Positions 34,416 to 43,080 of a DNA stretch of 64,000 nt are shown piece by piece. Numbering within the stretch: position 1 is the first letter of the stretch; every line of letters begins with the position of its first letter. The DNA is taken from the NCBI GenBank assembly GCA_934229535.1, contig CAKQDS010000003.1, forward strand, positions 1 through 64,000, written 5' to 3'. Both the position numbers and the translations under genes were made by a program. Below the pieces are notes generated by a model that saw only the letters and a program-made list of their open reading frames with translations, was not told the origin of the DNA and did no database searches. The DNA is from an uncultured Anaeroplasmataceae bacterium. GTDB taxonomy: Bacteria > Bacillota_I > Bacilli_A > Acholeplasmatales > Anaeroplasmataceae.

Positions 34416-35834
34416 ATGGCTTTTGATAACTTATCTAGTCGTTTACAAATGGCACTACGTCGTGTAACAGGACGTGGAAAATTAAATGAAAATGATATCG
34501 ATGAAATGCTAAGAGAGGTTAGACTTTCTCTTCTTGAGGCTGATGTTAACTATAAGGTTGTTAAAAAATTTTTAGCAAATGTTAAGGAAAAGGCCTTAGG
34601 TGAAAAAATTCTTAAGGGCTTAAATCCTGGAGCTCAGGTAGTTGATGTTGTTCGTGAGGAATTAAAAAATGTTTTAGGTAGTGAAGCAAATGAGCTTAAT
34701 CTAAAGAAAAGTGGAACAACAGTAATTATGCTTGTAGGCTTACAGGGTGCAGGAAAAACTACAGCCTGTGGTAAGATTGCTGCATTCTATCGTAAAAAGT
34801 ATAATAAAAAGCCATTTTTAATAGCAGCTGATATTTATCGTCCTGCAGCTGTTGATCAGCTTGTTACTATTGGTAAGCAATTAAATGTCCCTGTTTTTGA
34901 AATGGGTGTAAAAAATAGTGCCCAAAAGATAGTTAAGGAAGGCTTAATAGCAGCTAAAGAAGCTTCTTGTGATTTTGTAATTATAGATACAGCCGGTCGT
35001 CTACAAATAAATGAGGAACTGATGGATGAGCTTAAGGATTTAAAGGAAATTGCATCTCCAAATGAGGTACTTTTAACTGTTGATGCTATGGCTGGTCAGG
35101 ATGCTGTTAATGTTGCTATGGCATTTAATGAGAAGCTAGATATATCCGGAATCATTTTAACAAAGATGGATGGTGACTCTAGAGGTGGTGCTGCCCTATC
35201 AATAAAGGAAATGACAGGTATTCCAATTAAACTATCATCAAGTGGTGAAAAGCTTGATTCTTTGGAAATTTTCTATCCTGATCGTTTAGCAGATCGAATC
35301 TTAGGTATGGGAGATGTTTTATCATTAATTGATACAGTTAAGGATAACATTGATGAAGAAGAAATGATGAATATGGCTGAAAAAATGGCCAACAATAAAT
35401 TTAATTATAATGATCTTTTAAAGCAATTTAAAATGATTAAAAGAATGGGTTCAATTTCTAAAATATTTGGTTTCTTACCAGGTCTTGGAAAAATAAAAGA
35501 GGCTGTTAAAAATGTTGATGATCGAGCCTTTGATTTTATGGAAGCAATCATTTCCTCAATGACTGAAGAGGAAAGACGTAATCCGGATTTGATTGATTCA
35601 TCATCAAAGCGTAGAGAACGTATTGCCAAGGGTTCTGGAAGAAGTATTCAAGAGGTTAATAGATTAAGAAATTCACTTGATACTATGAAAAAGACAATGA
35701 AGCAAATGAATGGTATGAGTGAAACAGATATGAAGCGTATGCAGCAAAATGTTGCAAATGGTAATATGGCAGGGATGGCTCAACCTAAAATCCATAAGGG
35801 TAAGGGTAAAGGCAAGGGTAGCTTTAGATATTAG
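34416..35834 (+). CDS. ffh: Signal recognition particle protein Ffh
   Basis: GTPase that binds signal sequences and 4.5S RNA. Seen: N domain, G domain GLQGAGKTTACGK near residue 109, DIYRPAAVDQL, DTAGRLQ, TKMDGDSRGGAALS, and the Met-rich M domain (about 300-472) with MTEEERRNPDLID and RRERIAKGSGRSIQEVNRL, ending in a Gly/Lys tail. 472 aa. RBS GGAGGA. The U32 genes follow after 8 nt. Confidence 0.98.
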   Translation: MAFDNLSSRLQMALRRVTGRGKLNENDIDEMLREVRLSLLEADVNYKVVKKFLANVKEKALGEKILKGLNPGAQVVDVVREELKNVLGSEANELNLKKSGTTVIMLVGLQGAGKTTACGKIAAFYRKKYNKKPFLIAADIYRPAAVDQLVTIGKQLNVPVFEMGVKNSAQKIVKEGLIAAKEASCDFVIIDTAGRLQINEELMDELKDLKEIASPNEVLLTVDAMAGQDAVNVAMAFNEKLDISGIILTKMDGDSRGGAALSIKEMTGIPIKLSSSGEKLDSLEIFYPDRLADRILGMGDVLSLIDTVKDNIDEEEMMNMAEKMANNKFNYNDLLKQFKMIKRMGSISKIFGFLPGLGKIKEAVKNVDDRAFDFMEAIISSMTEEERRNPDLIDSSSKRRERIAKGSGRSIQEVNRLRNSLDTMKKTMKQMNGMSETDMKRMQQNVANGNMAGMAQPKIHKGKGKGKGSFRY

Positions 35835-35842
35835 GAGTTAAA

Positions 35843-36721
35843 ATGATCGTTACTAGTTTAAATGAAATAAAGAATTTAGAGGAAATTTTAATAAATACTG
35901 ATGCCCTAATGGCTGGTTGCGATTTATTTTCAACAATAAATTATGAGAGCTTTACTAAAGACGAATTAAAATTTATTATGAATGTTTGTCATACTCATAA
36001 TAAAAAGTTCGTATTAAAGCTTAATTTAATGCTTCATGAGCCAATGATAAATGAATTTAGAAGCTTTGTTCGTGAATTTATAAATGCTGATTTATTTTAT
36101 GTTACAGATTTAGGTGCTTTAAATATTTTAAAAGAATTAACCATTATGGAAAAAATTATTTATGATCCTAATACTCTTATTTGTAATCATCTTGACGCAT
36201 TGATTTATAGTAATGATTCAAAGCTTACAATTGGTTTAAGTGAAGAAATTACCTTGAATGATGTTAATAAAATTGCTTCATATATTAATGGAAATATTTT
36301 TTATAAAATTTTTGGCTACCAGCAAATGAGCTTTAGTAAACGTCATTTAGTATCATTATATCTTGAAGAAAATAAAATAAATTCTAGAAATCAAAAGGGA
36401 ATTTATTATTTAAAGGAAGAAACTAGAAATGAGTTGTATCCAGTTTTAGAGCGTGAATATGGAACTATTATTTTTAGAAGCTATGTTTTAAATTTACTTA
36501 AAGAGCTTAAAAATATAAAAGCAAGATATTTGTTTGTTGAAACATTTCTTTTAAATAGTGAACAAATTAAAGCTATATTGAAATGTATTAAAGGAATTCT
36601 TAATAATGAAATAGCTAGTGATAAGGCCTTAGAAATTATTAAAGAGCTTGGCTTACAAAGTGAAGATGGCTTCCTTTATAATGATACGGTTTATATAAAG
36701 GTTGGTGATAATAATGTCTAA
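35843..36721 (+). CDS. U32-family protein, TrhP1/YrrN-like
   Basis: Smaller member of a U32 pair. In B. subtilis the YrrN/YrrO pair acts in prephenate-dependent 5-hydroxyuridine formation at tRNA position 34. Seen: a TIM-barrel-like start (DALMAGCDLFS, KKFVLKLNLMLHE, ADLFYVTDLGALNIL) and YQQMSFSKRHLVSLY. The cysteine cluster of active U32 proteins is absent. 292 aa. It overlaps the larger partner by 8 nt. Assignment rests on the pair and weak motifs. Confidence 0.7.
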   Translation: MIVTSLNEIKNLEEILINTDALMAGCDLFSTINYESFTKDELKFIMNVCHTHNKKFVLKLNLMLHEPMINEFRSFVREFINADLFYVTDLGALNILKELTIMEKIIYDPNTLICNHLDALIYSNDSKLTIGLSEEITLNDVNKIASYINGNIFYKIFGYQQMSFSKRHLVSLYLEENKINSRNQKGIYYLKEETRNELYPVLEREYGTIIFRSYVLNLLKELKNIKARYLFVETFLLNSEQIKAILKCIKGILNNEIASDKALEIIKELGLQSEDGFLYNDTVYIKVGDNNV

Positions 36722-37901
36722 ATTCGAGCTTTTAGCACCAGCTGGTGATTTAGAAAAATTAAAAATGGCAGTTTTATATGGTGCCAATGCCGTTTTTATT
36801 GGTGGTGAACGCTATTCTCTTCGTTCTCGTGCTTCAAATTTTACAATTGATGATATTAAAGAGGGCGTTTTGTTTGCTCATGAGCACAATGCTCATGTTC
36901 ATGTCACCTGTAATATAGTTATGCATGAGTCAGATATTGAGGGAATTAGGGATTACCTAATAGCTCTTGATGAGGCTCATGTTGATGCGATTATTGTTTC
37001 AAGCCCAGCTATTATGAAAATTGCTAAGGAATATACAAGCTTAGAAATTCATGCTTCAACTCAGGCTTCAATTTTAAATACAGAGGCTATGAAATTTTAT
37101 GAAGAGCTAGGAGTTAAAAGAATTGTTTTAGCTAGAGAAGCAAGTCTAGAGGAAATCAAGCTTATTAGAGAGCATACTAAGCTTGATTTAGAGGTTTTTA
37201 TTCATGGTGGTATGTGTATGAGCTATAGTGGAAGATGTATGCTTTCTAATGTTTTAACTAATCGTGATGCTAATCGTGGTGGCTGTGCTCATAGCTGTCG
37301 CTGGAAATATGATATTTTTTCTGATGGAAACAAGCTTAATAATGATGATGGCTATTTTGCAATGGGTAGTAAAGACTTATGCGCAATTTCAGCAATTCCT
37401 ACATTAATGGATTTAAATGTACAATCATTTAAAATTGAAGGACGTATGAAAAGTCTTCATTATATCGCAACAGTTGTTAAAAGCTATCGTATGCTTATTG
37501 ATGAATATGAAAAAACTGGTAAGGTTTCTAATTTGGATTTCTATGCAGCAGAGGTTAAAAAGGGTGAAAATCGTCTTACCTCAACTGGTTTCTTATTTGG
37601 TAATCCAACAACGAAGGAACAGCTTTTTGATATGAGTACTGAGGTTCCAACTAAGGAATTTGTGGGAATTGTGTTAGATTATGACAATGAAAAGCATTTG
37701 GCTATTGTTGAACAACGAAATTATTTTTTACCCAATTCTAAATTAGAATTATTTGGCTATAATCGTGATAAGGTGATTAGCATTGGTCAAATATTTAACA
37801 AGGATTTCGAGGCTCTTGATGCGGCAAGACACCCTAAAGAAATAATATATATGGAATGTAATGAGCCTTTATATCCAAACGAGATTTTAAGATTATGCTA
37901 A
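36714..37901 (+). CDS. trhP: U32 peptidase family tRNA hydroxylation protein (TrhP-type)
   Basis: Fe-S U32 protein of the TrhP/YrrO/YegQ group, implicated in tRNA wobble-uridine hydroxylation. Seen: ELLAPAGDLEKLKMAVLYGANAVFIGG opening in part, VFIHGGMCMSYSGRCMLSN and NRGGCAHSCRWKY (the conserved Cys residues), and SFKIEGRMKSLHYIATVVK. 395 aa, normal. ATG 36714 lies inside the end of the previous gene. It overlaps the YgjP-like gene by 7 nt. Confidence 0.9.
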   Translation: MSKFELLAPAGDLEKLKMAVLYGANAVFIGGERYSLRSRASNFTIDDIKEGVLFAHEHNAHVHVTCNIVMHESDIEGIRDYLIALDEAHVDAIIVSSPAIMKIAKEYTSLEIHASTQASILNTEAMKFYEELGVKRIVLAREASLEEIKLIREHTKLDLEVFIHGGMCMSYSGRCMLSNVLTNRDANRGGCAHSCRWKYDIFSDGNKLNNDDGYFAMGSKDLCAISAIPTLMDLNVQSFKIEGRMKSLHYIATVVKSYRMLIDEYEKTGKVSNLDFYAAEVKKGENRLTSTGFLFGNPTTKEQLFDMSTEVPTKEFVGIVLDYDNEKHLAIVEQRNYFLPNSKLELFGYNRDKVISIGQIFNKDFEALDAARHPKEIIYMECNEPLYPNEILRLC

Positions 37902-38566
37902 AAAGATATATTATAAATAACGAACCACTTGATGTAAATATTTCTATTAAAAGGAATAATAAAAATATATATCTTCGCGTTAGAAACCATAAAATATATA
38001 TGTCAATGCCATATGTAGTGGATGATAAAATAATTATAAATATGCTTCAAAAAAATTATTTGAAATTAAAGGAAGCGATAAAGCCTGATAAGCAAATTCA
38101 CTATTTAGGAAGGCTTTATGATTATCAAATTATTAAAAGCACATATGACAAGGTTTTATTTTTAGATAAAATTATTATTTATACTATTAATGATGATTTA
38201 GCTTATGTGGGAATGCTATTAAGAAATGCTTATATAAATGAGGCTTATAAATATATAAAGCCAATCATTAATAAGGCTTTAGTTGACTTCAAGGACGATA
38301 TTAAAATGCCACTTAAATTTAATTATAAGTATATGACATCAGCATTTGGTAATTGCTATCCTAAAAAAGGAAGAATTACCTTTAGTGGTATTTGTGCTAA
38401 GCTTGAGCCAAAGCTTATCGAGCTTGTTGTTTATCATGAATTTACCCATTTAAGATATTTAGGTCATGACAAAAATTTTTATAATTATCTTGAATCCAAG
38501 CTTACGGATGCAATTTTACTATCAAAAATATTAAGGAAAGAAAAAGTCACTGACTTTTTCGATTGA
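37895..38566 (+). CDS. YgjP-like (DUF45) zinc metallopeptidase family protein
   Basis: Putative metal-dependent hydrolase of the DUF45/WLM group. Seen: KRNNKNIYLRVRNHKIYMSMP near the N-terminus (quoted in part) and the zinc site HEFTHLRYLGHDKNFYNYLE (HExxH plus downstream His, near residue 183). 223 aa. No signal peptide, so cytoplasmic. It is coupled to trhP by overlap (ATGCTAA). The end of the gene contains a GAAAAAGT/ACTTTTTC hairpin. Confidence 0.85.
   Translation: MLKRYIINNEPLDVNISIKRNNKNIYLRVRNHKIYMSMPYVVDDKIIINMLQKNYLKLKEAIKPDKQIHYLGRLYDYQIIKSTYDKVLFLDKIIIYTINDDLAYVGMLLRNAYINEAYKYIKPIINKALVDFKDDIKMPLKFNYKYMTSAFGNCYPKKGRITFSGICAKLEPKLIELVVYHEFTHLRYLGHDKNFYNYLESKLTDAILLSKILRKEKVTDFFD
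38540..38560 (+). terminator. Weak hairpin at the end of the YgjP-like gene
   Basis: GAAAAAGT pairs with ACTTTTTC around 5 nt, inside the last codons. The T-tract is poor (GATTGATTT), so termination is uncertain. Confidence 0.35.
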
Positions 38567-38580
38567 TTTATCATTTATTA

Positions 38581-38609
38581 TTGATTTTTTAGTTAAAAAT
38601 TAGTATAAT
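38581..38609 (+). promoter_or_regulatory. Promoter of greA
   Basis: TTGATT (38581-38586), 17 nt, TATAAT (38604-38609); no TG extension. Confidence 0.8.
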
Positions 38610-38639
38610 AAAATAGCTGAATTTTTAGGAGGTCCTATT

Positions 38640-39113
38640 ATGATTAATAAGGAAGTATTTGAATTAACTGAAAATGGTTTACAAAATTTAAAGGATGAGC
38701 TAGAGCATTTAAAGAATGTCGATCGTCCAGCAAATATTGAAGCAATAAAAGAAGCAAGAGCTCAAGGAGACTTATCTGAAAATGCTGATTATGCTTCAGC
38801 AAAGGAAGAACAAGTTAGAATTGAGGATCGTATTAACGAGATTGAAAATATCTTAAAGAATTATAAGATTATTACTAAAGATACATCAAATAAGGTTACA
38901 GCTGGTAAAAAGGTTGATGTGCTTTATTTAGAAAGTGGTATTAATCGTTCTTTTGAAATCGTTGGTACAATTGAAGCTGACCCATTTAAAGGCAAAATTA
39001 GTAATAACTCTCCACTTGGAAAAGCTATTATTGGTCATTCTGCTGGTGAGACTTGTATTGTAACTACAGAATCTGGTAAGGAACTAAAAGTAAAGATTGT
39101 TACTGTAGAATAA
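38640..39113 (+). CDS. greA: Transcription elongation factor GreA
   Basis: Rescues backtracked RNA polymerase by stimulating transcript cleavage. Seen: N-terminal coiled coil with the tip residues (EAIKEARAQGDLSENADYASAKEEQ, quoted for its conserved Asp/Glu) and the C-terminal FKBP-like domain (ISNNSPLGKAIIGHSAGET). 157 aa. RBS AGGAGG 7 nt before ATG. Monocistronic, between its promoter and a bidirectional terminator. Confidence 0.97.
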   Translation: MINKEVFELTENGLQNLKDELEHLKNVDRPANIEAIKEARAQGDLSENADYASAKEEQVRIEDRINEIENILKNYKIITKDTSNKVTAGKKVDVLYLESGINRSFEIVGTIEADPFKGKISNNSPLGKAIIGHSAGETCIVTTESGKELKVKIVTVE

Positions 39114-39140
39114 AAAGGACAGGTTTTACCTGTCTTTTTT
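39113..39140. terminator. Bidirectional terminator between greA and sigK-like gene
   Basis: GACAGGT (39118-39124) and ACCTGTC (39128-39134), flanked by A-run and T-run on both sides, so it serves both convergent genes. Confidence 0.85.
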
Positions 39141-39142
39141 CC

Positions 39143-39811
39143 CTATTTATTGGTAAGTGAATAATATAGCTTCATTAGGGCTCTTTTTTCAATTCTTGAA
39201 ACATAGCTTCGAGAAATGTTTAGCCTTGAGGCTATTTGTTTTTGAGTTAAAGGCTTTTGATGATTTAGTCCATAGCGTAAATTAATTATTTCTGATTCCT
39301 TGCTAGAAAGTAGCTTTAGGGCCTTAAATAGGTCGTTCATTTCATTATCTTTAATTAATTTATCTAAAGCGTTTGGAGATTTATCTTCAATAAAATCAAT
39401 TAGCTCAATTTCATTACCTTCCTTATCATAACCTATTGGTGATTCTAAATAAACATAATTTCTTTTGTTTTTATTGGAACGAAGATGCATTAATATTTCA
39501 TTTTCAATGCATCTTGCGGCGTAGGTTGCAAGCTTATTATAGCTATCATAATGATAAGTATCAACGCCTTTTATTAAGCCAATTATACCTATTGAAAGAA
39601 TATCGTCTTTATCATCAGCGGTATTTTCATATTTTTTGGCAATATGGGCAACGAGCCTTAAATTGTGTTCGATTAATTTGTTTCTAGCCTCCTTGTCATT
39701 ATTTTTCATTAGACTTAGATAATGCTTTTCTTCCTCATCAGTTAATTTCTTGGGGAAGGATTCACTTTTAATGGCTCCAAAAAAAGGTAATAAAAACAAA
39801 AAATTTAACAT
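39143..39811 (-). CDS. sigK: SigK-like sporulation-type sigma factor with hydrophobic pro-sequence
   Basis: Sigma-70 family factor closest in motif to sigma-K. Seen: LIEHNLRLVAHIAKKYENT, SIGIIGLIKGVDTY, YAARCIENEILMHLR, SPIGYDKEGNEIELIDF and the region 4 block SRSYVSRIEKRALMKL, all hallmarks of SigK/SigE. The first 17 residues (MLNFLFLLPFFGAIKSE) are hydrophobic like the pro-sequence of pro-sigma-K, though shorter. 222 aa. RBS AAAGGAG on the minus strand. Only gene of this strand in its neighbourhood; its promoter must lie inside yqeG. No other sporulation gene is in the window. Confidence 0.88.
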   Translation of the reverse strand: MLNFLFLLPFFGAIKSESFPKKLTDEEEKHYLSLMKNNDKEARNKLIEHNLRLVAHIAKKYENTADDKDDILSIGIIGLIKGVDTYHYDSYNKLATYAARCIENEILMHLRSNKNKRNYVYLESPIGYDKEGNEIELIDFIEDKSPNALDKLIKDNEMNDLFKALKLLSSKESEIINLRYGLNHQKPLTQKQIASRLNISRSYVSRIEKRALMKLYYSLTNK

Positions 39812-39846
39812 AAAAAACTCCTTTAATTAGATATGAGGTGATTAAA

Positions 39847-40401
39847 ATGCTAAAAAAATTTATACCGGATTATTATGTTTCGTCAATTTACGACATATCT
39901 TACACTAATTTATATGCAAATGGTAAAAGATTAATTCTAACAGATTTAGATAATACCTTAATTTCTTATAAAGAAACTAAGCCGACAGAGGCTTTATATA
40001 AATGGAAGGAAGAGGTAGAGGCTTTAGGGTTTGAAATAATTATTGTTTCTAATTCTCGAAAAAATCGTGTTGAATATTTTGCAAACCTATTAGGACTAAA
40101 ATATGTTAAATTTGCCAAAAAGCCATTAAAGCTTGGCTTGAAAAAGGCTTTGAAGATTGCCAGTAAAAAATATAACATTGATGAGGTTGTTGAATTTGGC
40201 GATCAATTAATGACTGACGTATTTGGATCTAGGCGTCTTAATCTTACAACCTATTTAGTTAAGGCTATTGATTCTAAAACTGAAAAGTGGGTAACAAGAT
40301 TTAATAGAAAATTAGAAAACTTCATTTTAAAAAGGGTTAGAAAAAAATACCCTGATTTATATGATGAAAGATTAGCACTATATCAAAAGGAGAGAGGCTA
40401 A
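39847..40401 (+). CDS. yqeG: YqeG family HAD IIIA phosphatase
   Basis: HAD-superfamily phosphatase, the usual first gene of the yqeG-yqeH cluster; the physiological substrate is uncertain. Seen: LILTDLDNTLISYKET (catalytic DxD), IIVSNSRKNRVEYF, KKPLKLGLKKAL and EFGDQLMTDVFGS. 184 aa. ATG 39847 with GAGGTGA at 39835-39841; GTG 39838 is too close. Only 35 nt separate it from the divergent sigK-like start. TAATG overlap with yqeH. Confidence 0.93.
   Translation: MLKKFIPDYYVSSIYDISYTNLYANGKRLILTDLDNTLISYKETKPTEALYKWKEEVEALGFEIIIVSNSRKNRVEYFANLLGLKYVKFAKKPLKLGLKKALKIASKKYNIDEVVEFGDQLMTDVFGSRRLNLTTYLVKAIDSKTEKWVTRFNRKLENFILKRVRKKYPDLYDERLALYQKERG
39859..39886 (-). promoter_or_regulatory. Putative SigA-type promoter of the sigK-like gene
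   Basis: On the minus strand: TTGACG (plus 39886-39881), 16 nt, TATAAA (plus 39864-39859). It lies inside the first codons of yqeG, about 50 nt before the sigK-like start. Confidence 0.55.
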
Positions 40402-41504
40402 TGAGAACAATAAGATGTAAGGGCTGTGGAGCTATTTTACAAAATACTAAAGAAGACGAAATGGGCTATGTTAATATTATTGATGAATCTAAGCCCTATT
40501 GCAAGCGTTGTTTTAGACTAAAGCACTATAACGAATTACCTAAGATTGTTGCTAGTAAAGAGAATTATGAGTCAGTTATTGATAACGTACTTAAAAAAAA
40601 TGGTCTTATAATTTATGTTGTTGATTTACTTGATTTATCTAGTACCCTTATTCCAAGCGTAATTGATAAATTAAGAAATAAGGATGTTATTTTGGTTGGT
40701 AACAAATATGATGTTTTTCCCCATTCTACTAATCCCAAGGCGATGGTTGAAAAATTATCAAAAATGTGTGAAAAGAAATTCTTTAGAGTACTAGCTACTC
40801 ATTTAGTTTCTTCAACTAAAGGGTATTTTTTAGATGATTTGATGAATACAATTGATTTAGCACGTAAGGGTAGAGATGTTTATTTTTTAGGATGTGCAAA
40901 TGTTGGAAAATCATCATTAATTAATTCTTTATTAAAGAGATTTACAGCAATGACTAGCGATGTAATAGCTACTAGTGTTATTCCTGGAACAACTCTTGAT
41001 GAAATAACTATTCCTTTTTTTGAGGATAATAAAGCTTTTATTGATACTCCGGGCTTAATAAATGATGCTAATGTGTTAGAATCATTATTACCTAAATCAT
41101 ATTTAACGATTTTACCAAAAACGGAAATAAAGCCAAAAAGCTATCAGTTAAGAAGTGGAAATACAATTTTACTTGCTGGACTTGGGGGAATAAGTATTTT
41201 AGAGGGAAATACTAATGCAACAATTTATGTAGCAAATTCATTATATATTCATAGAACTAAAACGGAAAATATTCAAAATATGTTAGACAAGCATCTTGGT
41301 GATATTTTAAATCCGCCAACAAAGGAAGAAGCTCAAAATATTAAATTTAAGTCTAAGGATTTTGAATTAAAAAATCTAAAATATGATATTTGCTTTCCAG
41401 GAATTGGCTTTGTTTCTTTAAGCGGTAATGTAAAAATTAGAGTATTATATTTAGAAAAGAGTGAAGTATATGCAAGAGAATCTCTTATTGGAGGCCAGAA
41501 ATAA
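40401..41504 (+). CDS. yqeH: Ribosome biogenesis GTPase YqeH
   Basis: Circularly permuted GTPase for 30S assembly. Seen: N-terminal zinc finger (CKGCGAILQ, CKRCFRLKHYNELPKI), G4 VGNKYDVFP, G1 GCANVGKSSLINSL near residue 164, G3 DTPGLI, and a C-terminal RNA-binding region. 367 aa, normal. Here the G4 motif NKYD is intact, unlike in RbgA. It overlaps the next gene by 35 nt. Confidence 0.95.
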   Translation: MRTIRCKGCGAILQNTKEDEMGYVNIIDESKPYCKRCFRLKHYNELPKIVASKENYESVIDNVLKKNGLIIYVVDLLDLSSTLIPSVIDKLRNKDVILVGNKYDVFPHSTNPKAMVEKLSKMCEKKFFRVLATHLVSSTKGYFLDDLMNTIDLARKGRDVYFLGCANVGKSSLINSLLKRFTAMTSDVIATSVIPGTTLDEITIPFFEDNKAFIDTPGLINDANVLESLLPKSYLTILPKTEIKPKSYQLRSGNTILLAGLGGISILEGNTNATIYVANSLYIHRTKTENIQNMLDKHLGDILNPPTKEEAQNIKFKSKDFELKNLKYDICFPGIGFVSLSGNVKIRVLYLEKSEVYARESLIGGQK

Positions 41505-42387
41505 GGCTTACGAGCTTGTAACAAAAAAATATAAGAATAGTGGTCATGAAAATAGACTTGCCCATATTTATGGTGTTGCTAAAATGGCAATAATGCTTGC
41601 AAAAAAATATAATGTAAATGAGCTTAAGGCCGAAATTGCTGGTTTAATGCATGATTATTATAAATATGAAACAGAAGAAGAAATGGCTAATTATATTGCT
41701 GATCAGGCTTTAGTAGATGAGTGTAAGAAAACAACACCATTATTTCATGCTTATGCTTCTGCTAAGGCTTGCTATGAGCTTGTAATTAATGATAAAGAAA
41801 TTTATGAAGCAATAAAGTGTCATGTTTATGGTAAGACAAAAATGACTATGCTTGATAAAATAATAGTGATTAGTGATTATACTGAGGAAACAAGGGAATA
41901 TAAATCATGCATCTTATGTCGTGATGTTCTTTTAAATATTGGTATTGATAGTGCAATATGGTATTCAACTAAATGTATCATAAATATGCTAGAGAATAAA
42001 AAAATAATGCCAAATAAGGACCAGTATGAAATTTTAAAAATTTATGAGGTGGAAATGAAAATGGAAATGCTTAAAAAAATTAAAGATAATATCGATAAGG
42101 TTAAGGGCTATGATGTAATATGCTATGATATGAAGGGTGTTTCACCACTTTTTGATTATATGTTTATCGTAACAATTGATTCACCACGTCAGGCTGATGC
42201 TCTTGCAACCTATATTAAGGAAGATTATGAGGCACTTGGTATTAACCTACGTGCAATCGAGGGGAAAGGCTCATCATGGGTTTTAATGGATTGTAAGGAT
42301 ATAATAATTCATATTTTTACTCGTGAGGAAAGAGAACATTATTCACTTGAAAAGCTTTATATGGAAATGCCAAGAGTTGAATTATAA
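41470..42387 (+). CDS. Fusion of YqeK (HD Ap4A hydrolase) and RsfS (ribosome silencing factor)
   Basis: Two normally separate neighbours in one frame. Residues 1-190 are YqeK: GHENRLAHIYGVAKMA, AGLMHDYYKYE (HD), CHVYGKTKM, DKIIVISDYTEETREY, an HD-domain diadenosine tetraphosphate hydrolase. Residues 200-305 are RsfS: GYDVICYDMKGVSPLFDYMFIV, IEGKGSSWVLMDCKDIIIHIF, REHYSLEKLY, which binds uL14 and blocks subunit joining. An internal SD GAGGTGG (42046-42052) sits 8 nt before in-frame ATG 42061, so free RsfS could also be made. ATG 41470 is preferred, GTG 41461 possible. nadD and yhbY, usual neighbours, are missing. Confidence 0.88.
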   Translation: MQENLLLEARNKAYELVTKKYKNSGHENRLAHIYGVAKMAIMLAKKYNVNELKAEIAGLMHDYYKYETEEEMANYIADQALVDECKKTTPLFHAYASAKACYELVINDKEIYEAIKCHVYGKTKMTMLDKIIVISDYTEETREYKSCILCRDVLLNIGIDSAIWYSTKCIINMLENKKIMPNKDQYEILKIYEVEMKMEMLKKIKDNIDKVKGYDVICYDMKGVSPLFDYMFIVTIDSPRQADALATYIKEDYEALGINLRAIEGKGSSWVLMDCKDIIIHIFTREEREHYSLEKLYMEMPRVEL

Positions 42388-42436
42388 ATTTATTATTTAG
42401 CTAAATTAGATAGGTAATTATTTGATTATAAAATAG

Positions 42437-42461
42437 AAAAAGGCCTTTTTGCCTTTTTTTT
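42437..42461 (+). terminator. Terminator of yqeG-yqeH-yqeK::rsfS
   Basis: AAAAAGGC (42437-42444) pairs with GCCTTTTT (42451-42458), loop CTTTTT, then T-run. Confidence 0.85.
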
Positions 42462-42472
42462 GTTCATTTTTT

Positions 42473-42481
42473 TGATATAAT
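42473..42481 (+). promoter_or_regulatory. Extended -10 promoter of rnhA
   Basis: TGATATAAT, 18 nt before the rnhA start; no good -35 (the region is terminator T-tract). Confidence 0.5.
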
Positions 42482-42498
42482 TAAAATGGTGATTTTTT

Positions 42499-43080
42499 AT
42501 GAAATATTATGCTGTCAAGCAAGGAAATAAAATAGGAATTTTTGATAACTGGGACGAATGCAGTAAAAGTGTGACGGGATTTAAAAACGCAGTTTATAAA
42601 AGCTTTTCTAATTATGATGATGCTAAAAGCTATTTAAATGATGAAGAAGAACAAAATAATAAACAAAATCCTTATGCTTATGTTGATGGTTCATTTGATG
42701 CTAAAACAAATCGTTATTCATTCGGCTGTGTTTTGATTATTAATGATAAGGTAATGCAATTCAAAAAAGCTTATGATGAGGATAGCTATAGTAAGCATCG
42801 AAATGTCGCAGGAGAAATAAAGGGGGCAGGGTTTATTATTCAATATGCTATTAATCATGGTATAAAGGAATTAGATTTATATTATGATTATAAAGGAATT
42901 GAATGCTGGTATAGAGGCTTATGGAAGGCAAATGAGCCAATAAGCATTGCTTATCGCAATTTTGCAATAGAGGCTTCCAAAAAAATTAAGGTCAATTTTT
43001 ATAAGGTTAAAAGCCATACTAATGTTTATTATAATGAAATGGTTGATAAACTAGCTAAAGAGGCATTAGGAATCGGTTAG
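42499..43080 (+). CDS. rnhA: Ribonuclease HI with N-terminal viroplasmin domain
   Basis: Degrades RNA in RNA-DNA hybrids. Seen: N-terminal caulimovirus viroplasmin-type domain (MKYYAVKQGNKIGIFDNW to about residue 50), then the RNase H fold with the four acidic residues in YVDGSF, AGEIKGA, YYDYKGIE and NEMVDKLAKEA. 193 aa, the usual arrangement in Firmicutes. RBS GGTGA. Convergent with the next gene, whose 3' end overlaps it by 15 nt. Confidence 0.94.
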   Translation: MKYYAVKQGNKIGIFDNWDECSKSVTGFKNAVYKSFSNYDDAKSYLNDEEEQNNKQNPYAYVDGSFDAKTNRYSFGCVLIINDKVMQFKKAYDEDSYSKHRNVAGEIKGAGFIIQYAINHGIKELDLYYDYKGIECWYRGLWKANEPISIAYRNFAIEASKKIKVNFYKVKSHTNVYYNEMVDKLAKEALGIG

